Positions 15,146-23,015 of a stretch of DNA of 23,060 bases are shown in pieces. Numbering within the stretch: the first letter of the stretch is position 1; each line of letters opens with the position of its first letter. Source of the DNA: Deltaproteobacteria bacterium. GTDB taxonomy: Bacteria > Desulfobacterota > Binatia > Binatales > Binataceae. The notes under the pieces were generated by a model. That model searched no databases, was not told where the DNA came from, and was given only the letters and a program-made list of their open reading frames with translations. Both the position numbers and the translations under genes were made by a program. The DNA lies in the NCBI GenBank assembly GCA_021799555.1, contig JAJZAG010000018.1, positions 1 to 23,060 on the forward strand. Direction: 5' to 3'.

Positions 15146-16039
15146 TTAATCGTTGACGGCAACCATCCCGGCGGCGCCGAGATCGATCGCGCCCGTGAAA
15201 ACTTCGACGGCGTTGCCGGTCATCAGGACATGGTTGGCGCCGGCGCCACGCTCGCGCCACTCGATTTCAAGATTGCCGCCGCGCAACTCCACCGTCGCTT
15301 TGCGTTCCGCGCGACCGGTCAGGACCGCGGCGACCAGTGCCGCGCACGCTCCGGTGCCGCAAGCGAGCGTCTCGCCCGACCCGCGCTCCCATACGCGCAT
15401 CTTCAGATGGGTACGCGAGATAGGCTGGATAAATTCCGCATTCACGCGGCGCGGGAAGAACGGGTGCGTTTCGAAAAGGCGTCCGAGCCGCGCAAATTCC
15501 GACACCTCGAGCTTGTGGATCGCGTCGTCTCGCGTAAAGACGACGCAATGCGGATTTCCCATCGACACCGCGGTGATCGTCTCGCGGCGTCCTGCGATCT
15601 CAAGCGGGTAGTCAACAATCGAGCCGGCGGCGGCGACGGGGATTTCCCGGCCCTCGAGGATCGGCTCGCCCATATCGACGGTTGCGCCAGTTATAGTGCC
15701 GGATTCGAAGTTCAATCCGATCGTCTTCAATCCGGCGTCGGTCTCGACGACCATTGGACTTTTGCGCGCGATGCCGCGTTCATAGGCGAGGCGCGCGACG
15801 CAGCGGATACCGTTGCCGCACATGTCGCCGCGGCTGCCGTCGGCGTTGTACATCTCCATCCGCACGTCGCCCGACTTCGAGGGCGCGAGCATGATCAAGC
15901 CGTCGGCGCCAATTCCGAAATGGCGATCGGAGAGCCGCACCGCGAGCGCCGCCGGATCGGCTGGACGCGACTTCAGAGCAACGATGTAAATGTAGTCGTT
16001 GCCGCATCCGTGCATCTTGGTGAATTCCAGAATGGCCAT
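15146..16039 (-). CDS. dapF: Diaminopimelate epimerase
   Basis: DapF interconverts LL- and meso-diaminopimelate without cofactor, supplying lysine and peptidoglycan synthesis. The 297-residue protein has the mirror-image catalytic cysteines C74 (GDMCGNGIRC) and C227 (LACGTGACA), each in its conserved Gly-rich context. It also has the N-terminal FTKMHGCGNDYI, HFGIGADG and VSMGNPHCV segments. The length is typical. ATG 16039 is 9 nt after the lysA stop and the dapA start is 17 nt downstream, so lysA-dapF-dapA is a tight unit. Confidence 0.97.
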   Translation of the reverse strand: MAILEFTKMHGCGNDYIYIVALKSRPADPAALAVRLSDRHFGIGADGLIMLAPSKSGDVRMEMYNADGSRGDMCGNGIRCVARLAYERGIARKSPMVVETDAGLKTIGLNFESGTITGATVDMGEPILEGREIPVAAAGSIVDYPLEIAGRRETITAVSMGNPHCVVFTRDDAIHKLEVSEFARLGRLFETHPFFPRRVNAEFIQPISRTHLKMRVWERGSGETLACGTGACAALVAAVLTGRAERKATVELRGGNLEIEWRERGAGANHVLMTGNAVEVFTGAIDLGAAGMVAVND

Positions 16040-16048
16040 GCGAGAATC

Positions 16049-17308
16049 TTATTCCGCCTTCAATTCGACGATTCTCTCGCCGCGGATCAGGTCTTCGAAA
16101 TTCTCGCGCTCGCGAATCACGTGTGCCGTGGCCCCATCGACAAGGATTTCGGGCGCGCGCGGGCGGCTGTTGTAATTCGACGACATCACGAAGCCGTACG
16201 CGCCCGCGCTCATGACGGCGAGCAAATCGCCCGCGGCCGGTTCCGGCATCTCACGCTCCCGTGCAAAAAAATCTCCACTCTCGCATACCGGCCCAACGAC
16301 ATCGGCGACGATCAGATTGCCCACCTTGCGGCGATCAACCCGGGCGATCGCGTGGTAGGCATCGTACAGGACCGGCCGGATCAAATCGTTCATCGCACCA
16401 TCAACAACGACGAACCGCTTGACGTCGGTTTCTTTAAGGTAACGCACCCGCGTGACGAGAACTCCGGCGTTCCCCACGAGCACGCGCCCCGGCTCGCTGA
16501 TTATCTTGAGACCGAGGCCGCGAATGGGGCTGAGAATCGCCGACGCGTACTCGGAAGGCGGAGGAGGGTTTTCCTGGTAGGGAATTCCAAGTCCTCCGCC
16601 GATATCGAGATACTTGAGCGCGATACCCACCGCGCGAAGGTCTGTGACAATACCCTTGACCTTGAGCGCGGCTTCGCTGAATGGTCCGGTTTCGGTAATT
16701 TGCGAACCAATGTGCGTGCTGAGACCGACCACCTCGAGGTTCTCAAGTCCGCGCGCTTCGGCGTAGTACTCGCGTACCTGTGCGAGCGGCACGCCGAATT
16801 TGGAATCGCGATGACCGGTCGAGATGTGCGGATGAGTCCCCGGGTCGAGGTCGGGATTGACGCGGAGACTGACCGGCGCGCGCCGCCGCATACGCCCGGA
16901 AACTTCCGATATGCGGTGCATCTCGGGGCGCGACTCGACATTAATCATCAGGATTCCGGCTTCGAGCGCGGCGGCGATTTCCTCGTCGGCCTTGCCGACG
17001 CCGGAGAATACGATCATGCGGGGATCCGCACCCGCGCGCAGGCATCGCTGCAGCTCGCCCACCGACACAATGTCGAAACCAGAACCCATCGCGGAAAACA
17101 GGCGCAGGATGCTCAGGTTCGACAGCGCCTTCATCGCATAGCAGATCAGATGATCGGTGCCGGCGAACGCCTCATCAAAGACGCGGAAATGGCGGCGCAG
17201 AGTGCGCGCGCTGTAAACGAAAAACGGAGTCCCGACGCGGTCGGCCAACTCCGTCAGCGCCACGTCTTCGGCAAATAGTTGATCGTTCCGGTATTCGAAG
17301 TAATTCAT
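16049..17308 (-). CDS. lysA: Diaminopimelate decarboxylase
   Basis: LysA removes CO2 from meso-diaminopimelate to give lysine, using pyridoxal phosphate. The 419-residue fold-III enzyme shows the PLP lysine in CYAMKALSN (K60), H199 in STHIGSQ, the phosphate-binding Gly-rich DIGGGLGIP (235-243) and EPGR (272-275). The active-site Cys of the partner subunit is in GPVCESGD (C342). These are all the residues needed for activity. ATG 17308 has only a weak ribosome site and is preceded by a 123-nt gap from the lipoprotein gene. Confidence 0.97.
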   Translation of the reverse strand: MNYFEYRNDQLFAEDVALTELADRVGTPFFVYSARTLRRHFRVFDEAFAGTDHLICYAMKALSNLSILRLFSAMGSGFDIVSVGELQRCLRAGADPRMIVFSGVGKADEEIAAALEAGILMINVESRPEMHRISEVSGRMRRRAPVSLRVNPDLDPGTHPHISTGHRDSKFGVPLAQVREYYAEARGLENLEVVGLSTHIGSQITETGPFSEAALKVKGIVTDLRAVGIALKYLDIGGGLGIPYQENPPPPSEYASAILSPIRGLGLKIISEPGRVLVGNAGVLVTRVRYLKETDVKRFVVVDGAMNDLIRPVLYDAYHAIARVDRRKVGNLIVADVVGPVCESGDFFAREREMPEPAAGDLLAVMSAGAYGFVMSSNYNSRPRAPEILVDGATAHVIRERENFEDLIRGERIVELKAE

Positions 17309-17431
17309 TGTCTTGCGCGGAAAGTGGCGGATGTGTCCGCCGCCACAATGGCGGAGATCGTTTTTATCACAGCACGGCGCGGCGAATAAACGCCCGGCAA
17401 CCCGAGACCGGCGATGAACTCATCGTGTCAA
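17309..17431 (-). other. Gap between the lipoprotein gene and lysA
   Basis: This 123-nt spacer is the longest unfilled gap in the operon. It holds a 6-bp inverted repeat (CCGCCA / TGGCGG, 17340-17354). On the transcribed (minus) strand no U-run follows, so it is not a terminator for this operon. It could be an mRNA hairpin or processing site. Confidence 0.35.
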
Positions 17432-17929
17432 TTACGGAAGTGGCGACGGCGTCGGCACTACGTAATTTTCCGGGTTCGGTGGCGGCGTCGGATTCACTCG
17501 TGTCACCGTCGCCTCATTAGACGGCGCGCCTCGGTATCCGTCGGTCGTAATCGAGACGACCCGGTAATTGTAAGTCTGGCCGAGCGTCGCGCCGCGGTCC
17601 ACATAGGTAAAAGTCTGTTGCTGCTGAAAACGCGCCAGATCGGTCACCTCGATTCGGTCGATTTCCTGATAGGGATGGTTCCCGGATGAGCGCATCACGA
17701 CAAACGACCCGAGGTTGTGCATCGGCCCGCCGGCCGCGTACGCGGTTGGACGTCCCCAGGTGAGTGCAATCCCACCCTTCACCGATGCGGCGCGAAGATC
17801 GAGGATCTTCTGGGGTTCTGCGTATGCGATCGGAAGCGGGGGCGTTTTGACGCCGCATCCAGTCCAAAGCCCCGCCGCGGCAAATGCCATCAGGCCTACG
17901 AAAACCCACGCGCGCACGCGACTGTTCAT
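17432..17929 (-). CDS. Lipoprotein with fibronectin type III-like domain, LptM-like N-terminus
   Basis: The precursor has 165 residues. A signal peptide (about 1-24, basic then hydrophobic) ends in GLWTG just before C25, a loose lipobox. Mature protein would start CGVKTPPLP, resembling the CGxKGPL start of E. coli LptM (YifL), an outer-membrane lipoprotein whose gene also neighbours dapF. Residues about 45-145 look like one FnIII domain: IALTWGRP, LGSFVVMRSS, FTYVDRGA, YNYRVVSITTDGYRGAPSNEATV. The tail is Pro-rich. The ATG overlaps the argH stop by 4 nt (17926-17929), so it is translated with the arginine genes. Envelope location is inferred; a direct role in amino-acid synthesis is unlikely. 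Confidence 0.8.
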   Translation of the reverse strand: MNSRVRAWVFVGLMAFAAAGLWTGCGVKTPPLPIAYAEPQKILDLRAASVKGGIALTWGRPTAYAAGGPMHNLGSFVVMRSSGNHPYQEIDRIEVTDLARFQQQQTFTYVDRGATLGQTYNYRVVSITTDGYRGAPSNEATVTRVNPTPPPNPENYVVPTPSPLP

Positions 17930-19320
17930 CGCTTCAGCTCTCCGAGCCGCCGCCTTACGGTAGCAGGAGCAGGGCCGCCGGCGATCGAGCGGCGCGCCAA
18001 TGACTTTTCAGGGCTGAGAAGTTCGGCTGAGTCGGCCTGGAAGACCGGCGAGTAGCGGCGCAGATCGCCGGGTTTCAAATCCTCAAGTGTCGCGCCAGCG
18101 GCCGCGGTCTCGCGAACGAGCCGTCCGACGATCTCGTGCGCCTCGCGAAACGCAACGCCGTGCTCGACCAGGTATTCAGCCACGTCAGTCGCTAGCGCAA
18201 ACCCTCCCGCTGCCGCGCGCATCGCGGCGCGGTCGAAACGCAGAGCAGGCCACAGCTTCGCCATCAGGCGCAGGGCGGGCTGGATCGTGTCGAGCGCGTC
18301 GAAGACGCGCTCTTTGTCTTCCTGCAAATCGGAATTGTAGGCGAGCGGAAGGCCTTTCAGGATCGTGAGCATCGCGACCAGATCGCCAATCACGCGGCCG
18401 GTCTTACCGCGAATCAGTTCGGCGAGATCGGGGTTCTTTTTCTGCGGCATCATCGAGCTGCCGGTCGAAAACTCGTCGGGCAGCGACACGAATGAAAACT
18501 CGTTTGAACTCCAAAGAATAATCTCCTCGCTCATGCGCGACAGATGAATCGCCGCGAGCGCCGCGGCCGACAGAAAATCTACGGCGAAGTCCCGATCTGA
18601 AACCGCGTCGATGCTGTTGGCGGAAATCCGCGCAAAGCCAAGCTCCCGCGCGACCATCGCGCGATCGATCGGCAGCGTGGTAGCGGCAAGCGCGCCCGCG
18701 CCGAGCGGCATCACGTCGGTGCGCGCGAGCGCTTGCGCGAAACGCTCGCGATCGCGCGTGAGCATTTCGACGTACGCGAGTAGATGATGCGCGAGCGAGA
18801 CCGGCTGCGCGCGCTGGAGGTGGGTATAGCCGGGCATGATCGTTTCAACGTGGCGTCGCGCAAGACCAATAAGCGCGGAGCGCAGCTCACCAACCGCGGC
18901 GATAACTTCTCGCAGCGCGTCGCGCAGGTAGAGGCGAAGATCGAGCGCGACCTGATCGTTGCGCGAGCGCGCCGTGTGCAGCTTGCGCCCCGCTTCGCCA
19001 ATCTTGGCGATCAGCCGGCGCTCGATCGCCAGATGTATATCCTCGTCGGCGACATTGAAGCGAAAGCGTCCGGCGTCAATCTCGCGCTCGATTTCCCTTA
19101 AGGCGCGCTCGATCGCGCGTGCCTCTCCGCCGCGAATCAACCTGACCTTCGCTAACATCCTCGCATGAGCGATCGAGCCGCGAATATCGTGCCGGAAGAG
19201 CCGCCGATCAAACGGCAGCGAAGCAGTAAATGCCTCGACTTCGGGCAACCGCCCCCGCGCAAACCTCCCGCGAATGAGGTTGGTGCGCGAAGTTTTTATC
19301 GAATTGGTCGTTGATTTCAC
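17926..19320 (-). CDS. argH: Argininosuccinate lyase
   Basis: ArgH splits argininosuccinate into arginine and fumarate, the last arginine step. The 464-residue protein has the superfamily signature GSSMMPQKKNPD (287-298, catalytic Ser loop), HTARSRNDQ (115-123) and MPGYTHLQRAQP (162-173, catalytic His/Thr). The length is usual. The start is GTG 19320; the N-terminal LIRGRF corresponds to the usual LWGGRF, so this start leaves a short extension of about 15 residues, and no clear ribosome site is seen. It follows the zinc-ribbon gene by 43 nt and overlaps the lipoprotein start by 4 nt. Confidence 0.97.
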   Translation of the reverse strand: MKSTTNSIKTSRTNLIRGRFARGRLPEVEAFTASLPFDRRLFRHDIRGSIAHARMLAKVRLIRGGEARAIERALREIEREIDAGRFRFNVADEDIHLAIERRLIAKIGEAGRKLHTARSRNDQVALDLRLYLRDALREVIAAVGELRSALIGLARRHVETIMPGYTHLQRAQPVSLAHHLLAYVEMLTRDRERFAQALARTDVMPLGAGALAATTLPIDRAMVARELGFARISANSIDAVSDRDFAVDFLSAAALAAIHLSRMSEEIILWSSNEFSFVSLPDEFSTGSSMMPQKKNPDLAELIRGKTGRVIGDLVAMLTILKGLPLAYNSDLQEDKERVFDALDTIQPALRLMAKLWPALRFDRAAMRAAAGGFALATDVAEYLVEHGVAFREAHEIVGRLVRETAAAGATLEDLKPGDLRRYSPVFQADSAELLSPEKSLARRSIAGGPAPATVRRRLGELKR

Positions 19321-19363
19321 GGTCGCGAGGGGGCGTTTGCCAAGGCGTGATTCACAAGCCCGG

Positions 19364-19540
19364 TCATTCGGGATGGCGGGTGCGGCATAGGCATCCGCGG
19401 GCTGCGCAGCTTACGGTGCCATCGGGGTGAACAATGTGCACGTCCATTTTGTGCATACATTTGGGGCAATGCCCCGACCGGATTCGAGGAACCAACTTCG
19501 GCGGCGACTTCGGCGGCCGGAACTGGATCACCTTGCCCAC
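19364..19540 (-). CDS. 58-residue zinc-ribbon protein between argG and argH
   Basis: GTG 19540 opens a frame of 58 codons that starts 3 nt after the argG stop, with GGAG about 10 nt upstream inside the end of argG. It starts MGKVIQFRPPKSPPK, a short basic/Pro-rich arm. A CPKC pair (C25, C28), the strand-like MDVHIVHPDGTVSC (C45), C50 and C52 follow. The CPxC knuckle, beta hairpin and second cysteine cluster are a zinc-ribbon layout. A longer overlapping frame (19317-19547) covers the same bases but shows no domain. The position suggests co-translation with argG. The function is unknown; possibilities include zinc-dependent regulation or partner binding. The call rests on motif, spacing and placement. 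Confidence 0.6.
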   Translation of the reverse strand: MGKVIQFRPPKSPPKLVPRIRSGHCPKCMHKMDVHIVHPDGTVSCAARGCLCRTRHPE

Positions 19541-19543
19541 GTT

Positions 19544-20782
19544 TCACTTCTCCGCGCGACCCTTCACAACCTCGCCGCGGGCGCGCGCTATCGCACGCAG
19601 GCGGGTTCCAGCAAGACGGATGAACCCGTCGGCATCGGACTGATCATAGCCGCCCGCCTCTTCAAAGCTCGCGACCGCAGGATCGTAGAGTGAATTGGCC
19701 GACTTGCGCCCTACTATCGTTGCCGCGCCCTTGTACAGCTTCACGCGCGCGACGCCGTTCACATCGCGCTGGGCCGTGTCGATTAGAGCCTGCAGTGCTT
19801 CCCGCTCGGGCGCAAACCAATAGCCGTAATACACCATCTCGGCGTAGCGCGAGACCATCGAATCGCGCAAATGCATCACTTCGCGGTCGAGCGTCAGTTG
19901 CTCGACCGCCCGATGTCCGTGCGTGAGCATCGTGACCCCGGGCGTTTCGTAAACGCCCCGTGATTTGATTCCGACGTAGCGATTCTCGACCATATCGACG
20001 CGACCGATACCGTGGCGGCCGGCGATCTCGTTGGCGCGTTCGATGAGCTTCGCGGGCGAGAGTCTCTCACCGTTGATCGCGATTGGGTTTCCGGCCGCGT
20101 ACTCGATTTCGACATATTCGGGACGATCCGGCGCGCTTTCAGGCGCGACGGTCAGGCGGAACATATCGTTGTAGGGTTCGCGCCAAGGGTCTTCGAGGAT
20201 GCCGCCTTCATAGCTGACATGTACCAGGTTGCGGTCCATCGAATAGGGCTTTTCCGCGGTGACCGGGATCGGGATCTTCTTTTGGTTTGCGTAGGCGATC
20301 ATGTCGGCGCGGCCTGCGAAGGTCCAGTCGGCGCGTCGCCAGGGCGCGATTATCTTGAGTTCAGGCGCCAGTCGCGCGAAAGTCAGTTCGAAGCGGACCT
20401 GATCGTTGCCTTTGCCGGTCGCACCGTGAGCAACGGCGTCAGCACCTTCAGCGCGTGCGATCCCAACCTGACGTTTGGCGATTACCGGGCGAGCAATCGA
20501 GGTGCCCAGCAGGTAATAGCCTTCGTAAACCGCGTTGGCGCGCATCATCGGAAAGACAAAGTCGCGCGCGAATTCCTCGCGGAGATCGGCCAGCACGAGC
20601 TTGCTCGCGCCGGTGGCGATCGCCTTTTGCTCAAGGCCGACGGTTTCTTCGGCTTGGCCAACGTCGGCGCAATAGGCGATAACCTCACATCCGAACTGGT
20701 CCTTTATCCAGCGCAGGATTACCGACGTATCCAACCCGCCCGAGTAGGCGAGCACGAGTTTCTTGATTTTTTCTGCGGCCAT
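19544..20782 (-). CDS. argG: Argininosuccinate synthase
   Basis: ArgG joins citrulline and aspartate using ATP. The 412-residue protein starts MAAEKIKKLVLAYSGGLDTSV; the AYSGGLDTS loop is the N-type PP-motif that binds ATP. YCADVGQ, GATGKGNDQVRFE (aspartate/citrulline site) and YSMDRNLVHVSYE are also canonical. ATG 20782 is used because an extension to 20824 would overlap argF and add 14 unrelated residues. It begins 16 nt after the argF stop, and its own stop is 3 nt from the zinc-ribbon start. Confidence 0.97.
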   Translation of the reverse strand: MAAEKIKKLVLAYSGGLDTSVILRWIKDQFGCEVIAYCADVGQAEETVGLEQKAIATGASKLVLADLREEFARDFVFPMMRANAVYEGYYLLGTSIARPVIAKRQVGIARAEGADAVAHGATGKGNDQVRFELTFARLAPELKIIAPWRRADWTFAGRADMIAYANQKKIPIPVTAEKPYSMDRNLVHVSYEGGILEDPWREPYNDMFRLTVAPESAPDRPEYVEIEYAAGNPIAINGERLSPAKLIERANEIAGRHGIGRVDMVENRYVGIKSRGVYETPGVTMLTHGHRAVEQLTLDREVMHLRDSMVSRYAEMVYYGYWFAPEREALQALIDTAQRDVNGVARVKLYKGAATIVGRKSANSLYDPAVASFEEAGGYDQSDADGFIRLAGTRLRAIARARGEVVKGRAEK

Positions 20783-20798
20783 TTTCGGTTTGGTCAAA

Positions 20799-21797
20799 TC
20801 ATGCCCCGTGCGTAAGCGCCGCATGCGCTAAGACTTCGGGGCGCAGCAGCCATACCATCACGGCCTTTTGCGCGTGAAGGCGGTTCTCGGCCTGATCGAG
20901 CACAATCGAGCTGGGACCATCGATCACCTCGTCGGTGATTTCCTCGCCGCGATGCGCCGGCAGACAGTGCATTACCAAGGCATCTTTCGCCGCGTGGCGG
21001 AGCAGCGCGGAGTTGACCTGAAACTCCTTGAAGTCGCGTCGGCGCTGAGCGGCTTCCTTTTCACGGCCCATCGAGGTCCAGGTGTCGGTATAAACCACAT
21101 CGGCTCCTGTCACAGCCTTGAGCGGATCGCTCGTCAGGACACCGATTTCCTCGCGACGCATCCGCTCGATGAATCGCTTCTCTGGCTCGTAGCCGGGCGG
21201 CACCGCGAGGCGCAAGTCGAATCCCAGCAGCCCGGCCGCCTCGATCCAGCTCTGCGCGAGATTGAATCCGTCGCCAACGAACGCGATCCGCAGCTTGGAT
21301 AGATCGCGGCCGAAGTGCTCGCGCAGGGTCTGCAGATCGGCAAGCACCTGGCAGGGATGCAGGAGATCGGTAAGCCCGTTGATGACCGGCACGGAGGCTT
21401 CGCGCGCAAGCTCGAGGCAGGTCTCGTGGGCAAAGGTGCGAATCATGATCAAATCGATCCATCGCGATAGGTTGCGTGCTACGTCCTTGACCGTCTCGCG
21501 TTCGCCGATTCCGATATCGCTGGGCGCCAGATAAATCGCATGGCCGCCAAGCTGCGCCATGCCGGTTTCGAAGGTAATCCGCGTGCGCAGCGAAGGTTTC
21601 TGGAAGATCATCGCGAGCGTGCGCCCGCGCAAATACGGATGCTCGATACCTGACTTGAGCTCGGCCTTGAGCCGGGCGGCGAGCGCGAGTAATCCGCTCA
21701 GCTCGTCGGGGCCGAGCGTGGCCATGTCGAGAAAATCGCGCTTGGTGCGTATCTCCGCTTGCGGCGCTATGCGATTTTTTTGACCTGTCGCTCTCAT
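20799..21797 (-). CDS. argF: Ornithine carbamoyltransferase
   Basis: ArgF makes citrulline from ornithine and carbamoyl phosphate. The 332-residue protein has the carbamoyl-phosphate loop KPSLRTRITFE (67-77, S-x-R-T-R form), HPCQVLAD (147-154), FVGDGFN, the ornithine-site DTWTSMG (238-244) and HCLPAHRGEEI (277-287) with the catalytic Cys. The SMG loop marks an ornithine enzyme rather than an N-acetylornithine or aspartate transcarbamylase. The N-terminus is about 20 residues longer than usual, but ATG 21797 overlaps the argD stop as ATGA, so it is the likely coupled start; M25 is an alternative. Confidence 0.96.
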   Translation of the reverse strand: MRATGQKNRIAPQAEIRTKRDFLDMATLGPDELSGLLALAARLKAELKSGIEHPYLRGRTLAMIFQKPSLRTRITFETGMAQLGGHAIYLAPSDIGIGERETVKDVARNLSRWIDLIMIRTFAHETCLELAREASVPVINGLTDLLHPCQVLADLQTLREHFGRDLSKLRIAFVGDGFNLAQSWIEAAGLLGFDLRLAVPPGYEPEKRFIERMRREEIGVLTSDPLKAVTGADVVYTDTWTSMGREKEAAQRRRDFKEFQVNSALLRHAAKDALVMHCLPAHRGEEITDEVIDGPSSIVLDQAENRLHAQKAVMVWLLRPEVLAHAALTHGA

Positions 21798-22993
21798 GGA
21801 GCAACCGGCGCGCTTCTGAGCGCATTTTCGATAATTCCGAGTCCGATGTCGGCATCCGCGCGCGTCAGATTAAGCGGCGGGAGCAGGCGCAGCACGTTGC
21901 CCGCCGTGCCGTTGACGAGCAGCTTTTCCTTCAGGCACGCATCGACAACCGGGCGCGGATCACCCTTAAGGACGACGCCGACAATCATGCCAAGGCCGCG
22001 AACCTCGACCACCTTGCCGCTGCGATTTGCGATCTCGCGCAATCGTTCGAGCAAGTAAGCGCCGACGCTCGTAGCGTTTGTAAGAACTTCTTCCTGCTCG
22101 ATCACGTCCAGAACCGCAAGGGCCGCCGAACATGCGACCGGATTCCCGCCAAACGTGGTGCCATGGCTCGAAGGCGTGAAGGCAGAGGCGACTTCGTTTT
22201 TCGCGATCATCGCGCCGATCGGAATGCCGCCCGCCAGCGCCTTGGCGAGCGTAACGATGTCGGGCTTTATACCCGTATGCTCGAAAGCGAAAAACTTTCC
22301 GGTACGTCCGACGCCAGTCTGAATCTCGTCGAGGATTAGCAGAAGCCCGCGGCGATCACAAAAGTCACGCAGGCGCTTCAGGTAGTCGGCGTGCGGCGTG
22401 ACGACGCCACCTTCCCCCTGGATGGGCTCGACCATCACCGCGACGGTTTCGTCGTGAATCGCACGCTCGAACGCTTCGATATCGTCGAACGGCACCAGGC
22501 GAAAACCGGGAACCAGGGGTTGGAAGCCTTGATGGTATTTCTCCTGGCCGGTCGCGCTGAGCGTCGCGAGCGTACGGCCGTGGAACGAACCCAGCGTCGC
22601 GATAATTTCGTAGCGGCCGCCTCCGTCCTTGTGGCCCCACCGCCGCGCTAGTTTGATCGCGGCCTCGTTCGCCTCGGCGCCGGAATTGCCGAAGAACACC
22701 CTCCCACCGCCAAACCGCGTCGCCAATCGTTCGGCAAGACGCGCGGTCGGCTCGGTGTGAAATACGTTTGAAACGTGCGTGAGCTTTTCGGCCTGCTCCT
22801 TGATTGCGCGGACGACGCGCGGATGACCGTGGCCGAGGCTCGTGACGGCGAGGCCGCAGAAGAAATCGAGATAGCGGTTTCCGTCTGCGTCAAAAAGGTA
22901 GGAACCGTGCCCGCGCACAAACGCAATCGGCAGACATCCGTAGATATCCACCATGTTGCGATGAGCCAGATCGATGATTTCCGCATTGTTCAT
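21794..22993 (-). CDS. argD: Acetylornithine aminotransferase
   Basis: ArgD transfers the amino group from glutamate to N-acetylglutamate semialdehyde; many members also act as succinyl-diaminopimelate aminotransferase, which would suit this mixed arginine/lysine operon. The 399-residue fold-I PLP protein has FGNSGAEANEAAIK (101-114), SFHGRT (136-141), LDEIQTGVGRTG (221-232) with the PLP Asp, and the Schiff-base Lys in LAKALAGGIP (K251). It also has HGTTFGGNPVAC. ATG 22993 with AGGA about 9 nt upstream is preferred over TTG 23011. Confidence 0.96.
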   Translation of the reverse strand: MNNAEIIDLAHRNMVDIYGCLPIAFVRGHGSYLFDADGNRYLDFFCGLAVTSLGHGHPRVVRAIKEQAEKLTHVSNVFHTEPTARLAERLATRFGGGRVFFGNSGAEANEAAIKLARRWGHKDGGGRYEIIATLGSFHGRTLATLSATGQEKYHQGFQPLVPGFRLVPFDDIEAFERAIHDETVAVMVEPIQGEGGVVTPHADYLKRLRDFCDRRGLLLILDEIQTGVGRTGKFFAFEHTGIKPDIVTLAKALAGGIPIGAMIAKNEVASAFTPSSHGTTFGGNPVACSAALAVLDVIEQEEVLTNATSVGAYLLERLREIANRSGKVVEVRGLGMIVGVVLKGDPRPVVDACLKEKLLVNGTAGNVLRLLPPLNLTRADADIGLGIIENALRSAPVAP

Positions 22994-23015
22994 GGCAATG
23001 GTCCTGTTCAAGTAG

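Noticed and set aside
15230..17278. 682-residue plus-strand open frame
   Set aside because: It is antisense to dapF and lysA, both with complete catalytic motifs. In high-GC DNA such antisense frames stay open by codon bias. It has no domain or ribosome site.
17340..17365. Inverted repeat CCGCCA / TGGCGG followed by TTTTT
   Set aside because: The T-run follows only on the plus strand, against the direction of the operon, and is 6 nt from the stem. It does not fit a terminator of any gene here.
19317..19547. 76-residue minus-strand frame in the argG-argH gap
   Set aside because: It overlaps the zinc-ribbon frame, lacks any motif, and its only cysteine is isolated. The other frame has the ordered cysteines and the better start.
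2231..20630. Frequent GCGATCGC palindromes (roughly fifteen to twenty by eye), like the HIP1 element of cyanobacteria
   Set aside because: Nearly every copy reads Ala-Ile-Ala in the same frame (GCG ATC GCN) in Ala-rich membrane or enzyme segments, so codon preference explains most of the excess. A genome-wide test against synonymous alternatives would be needed to revive it.
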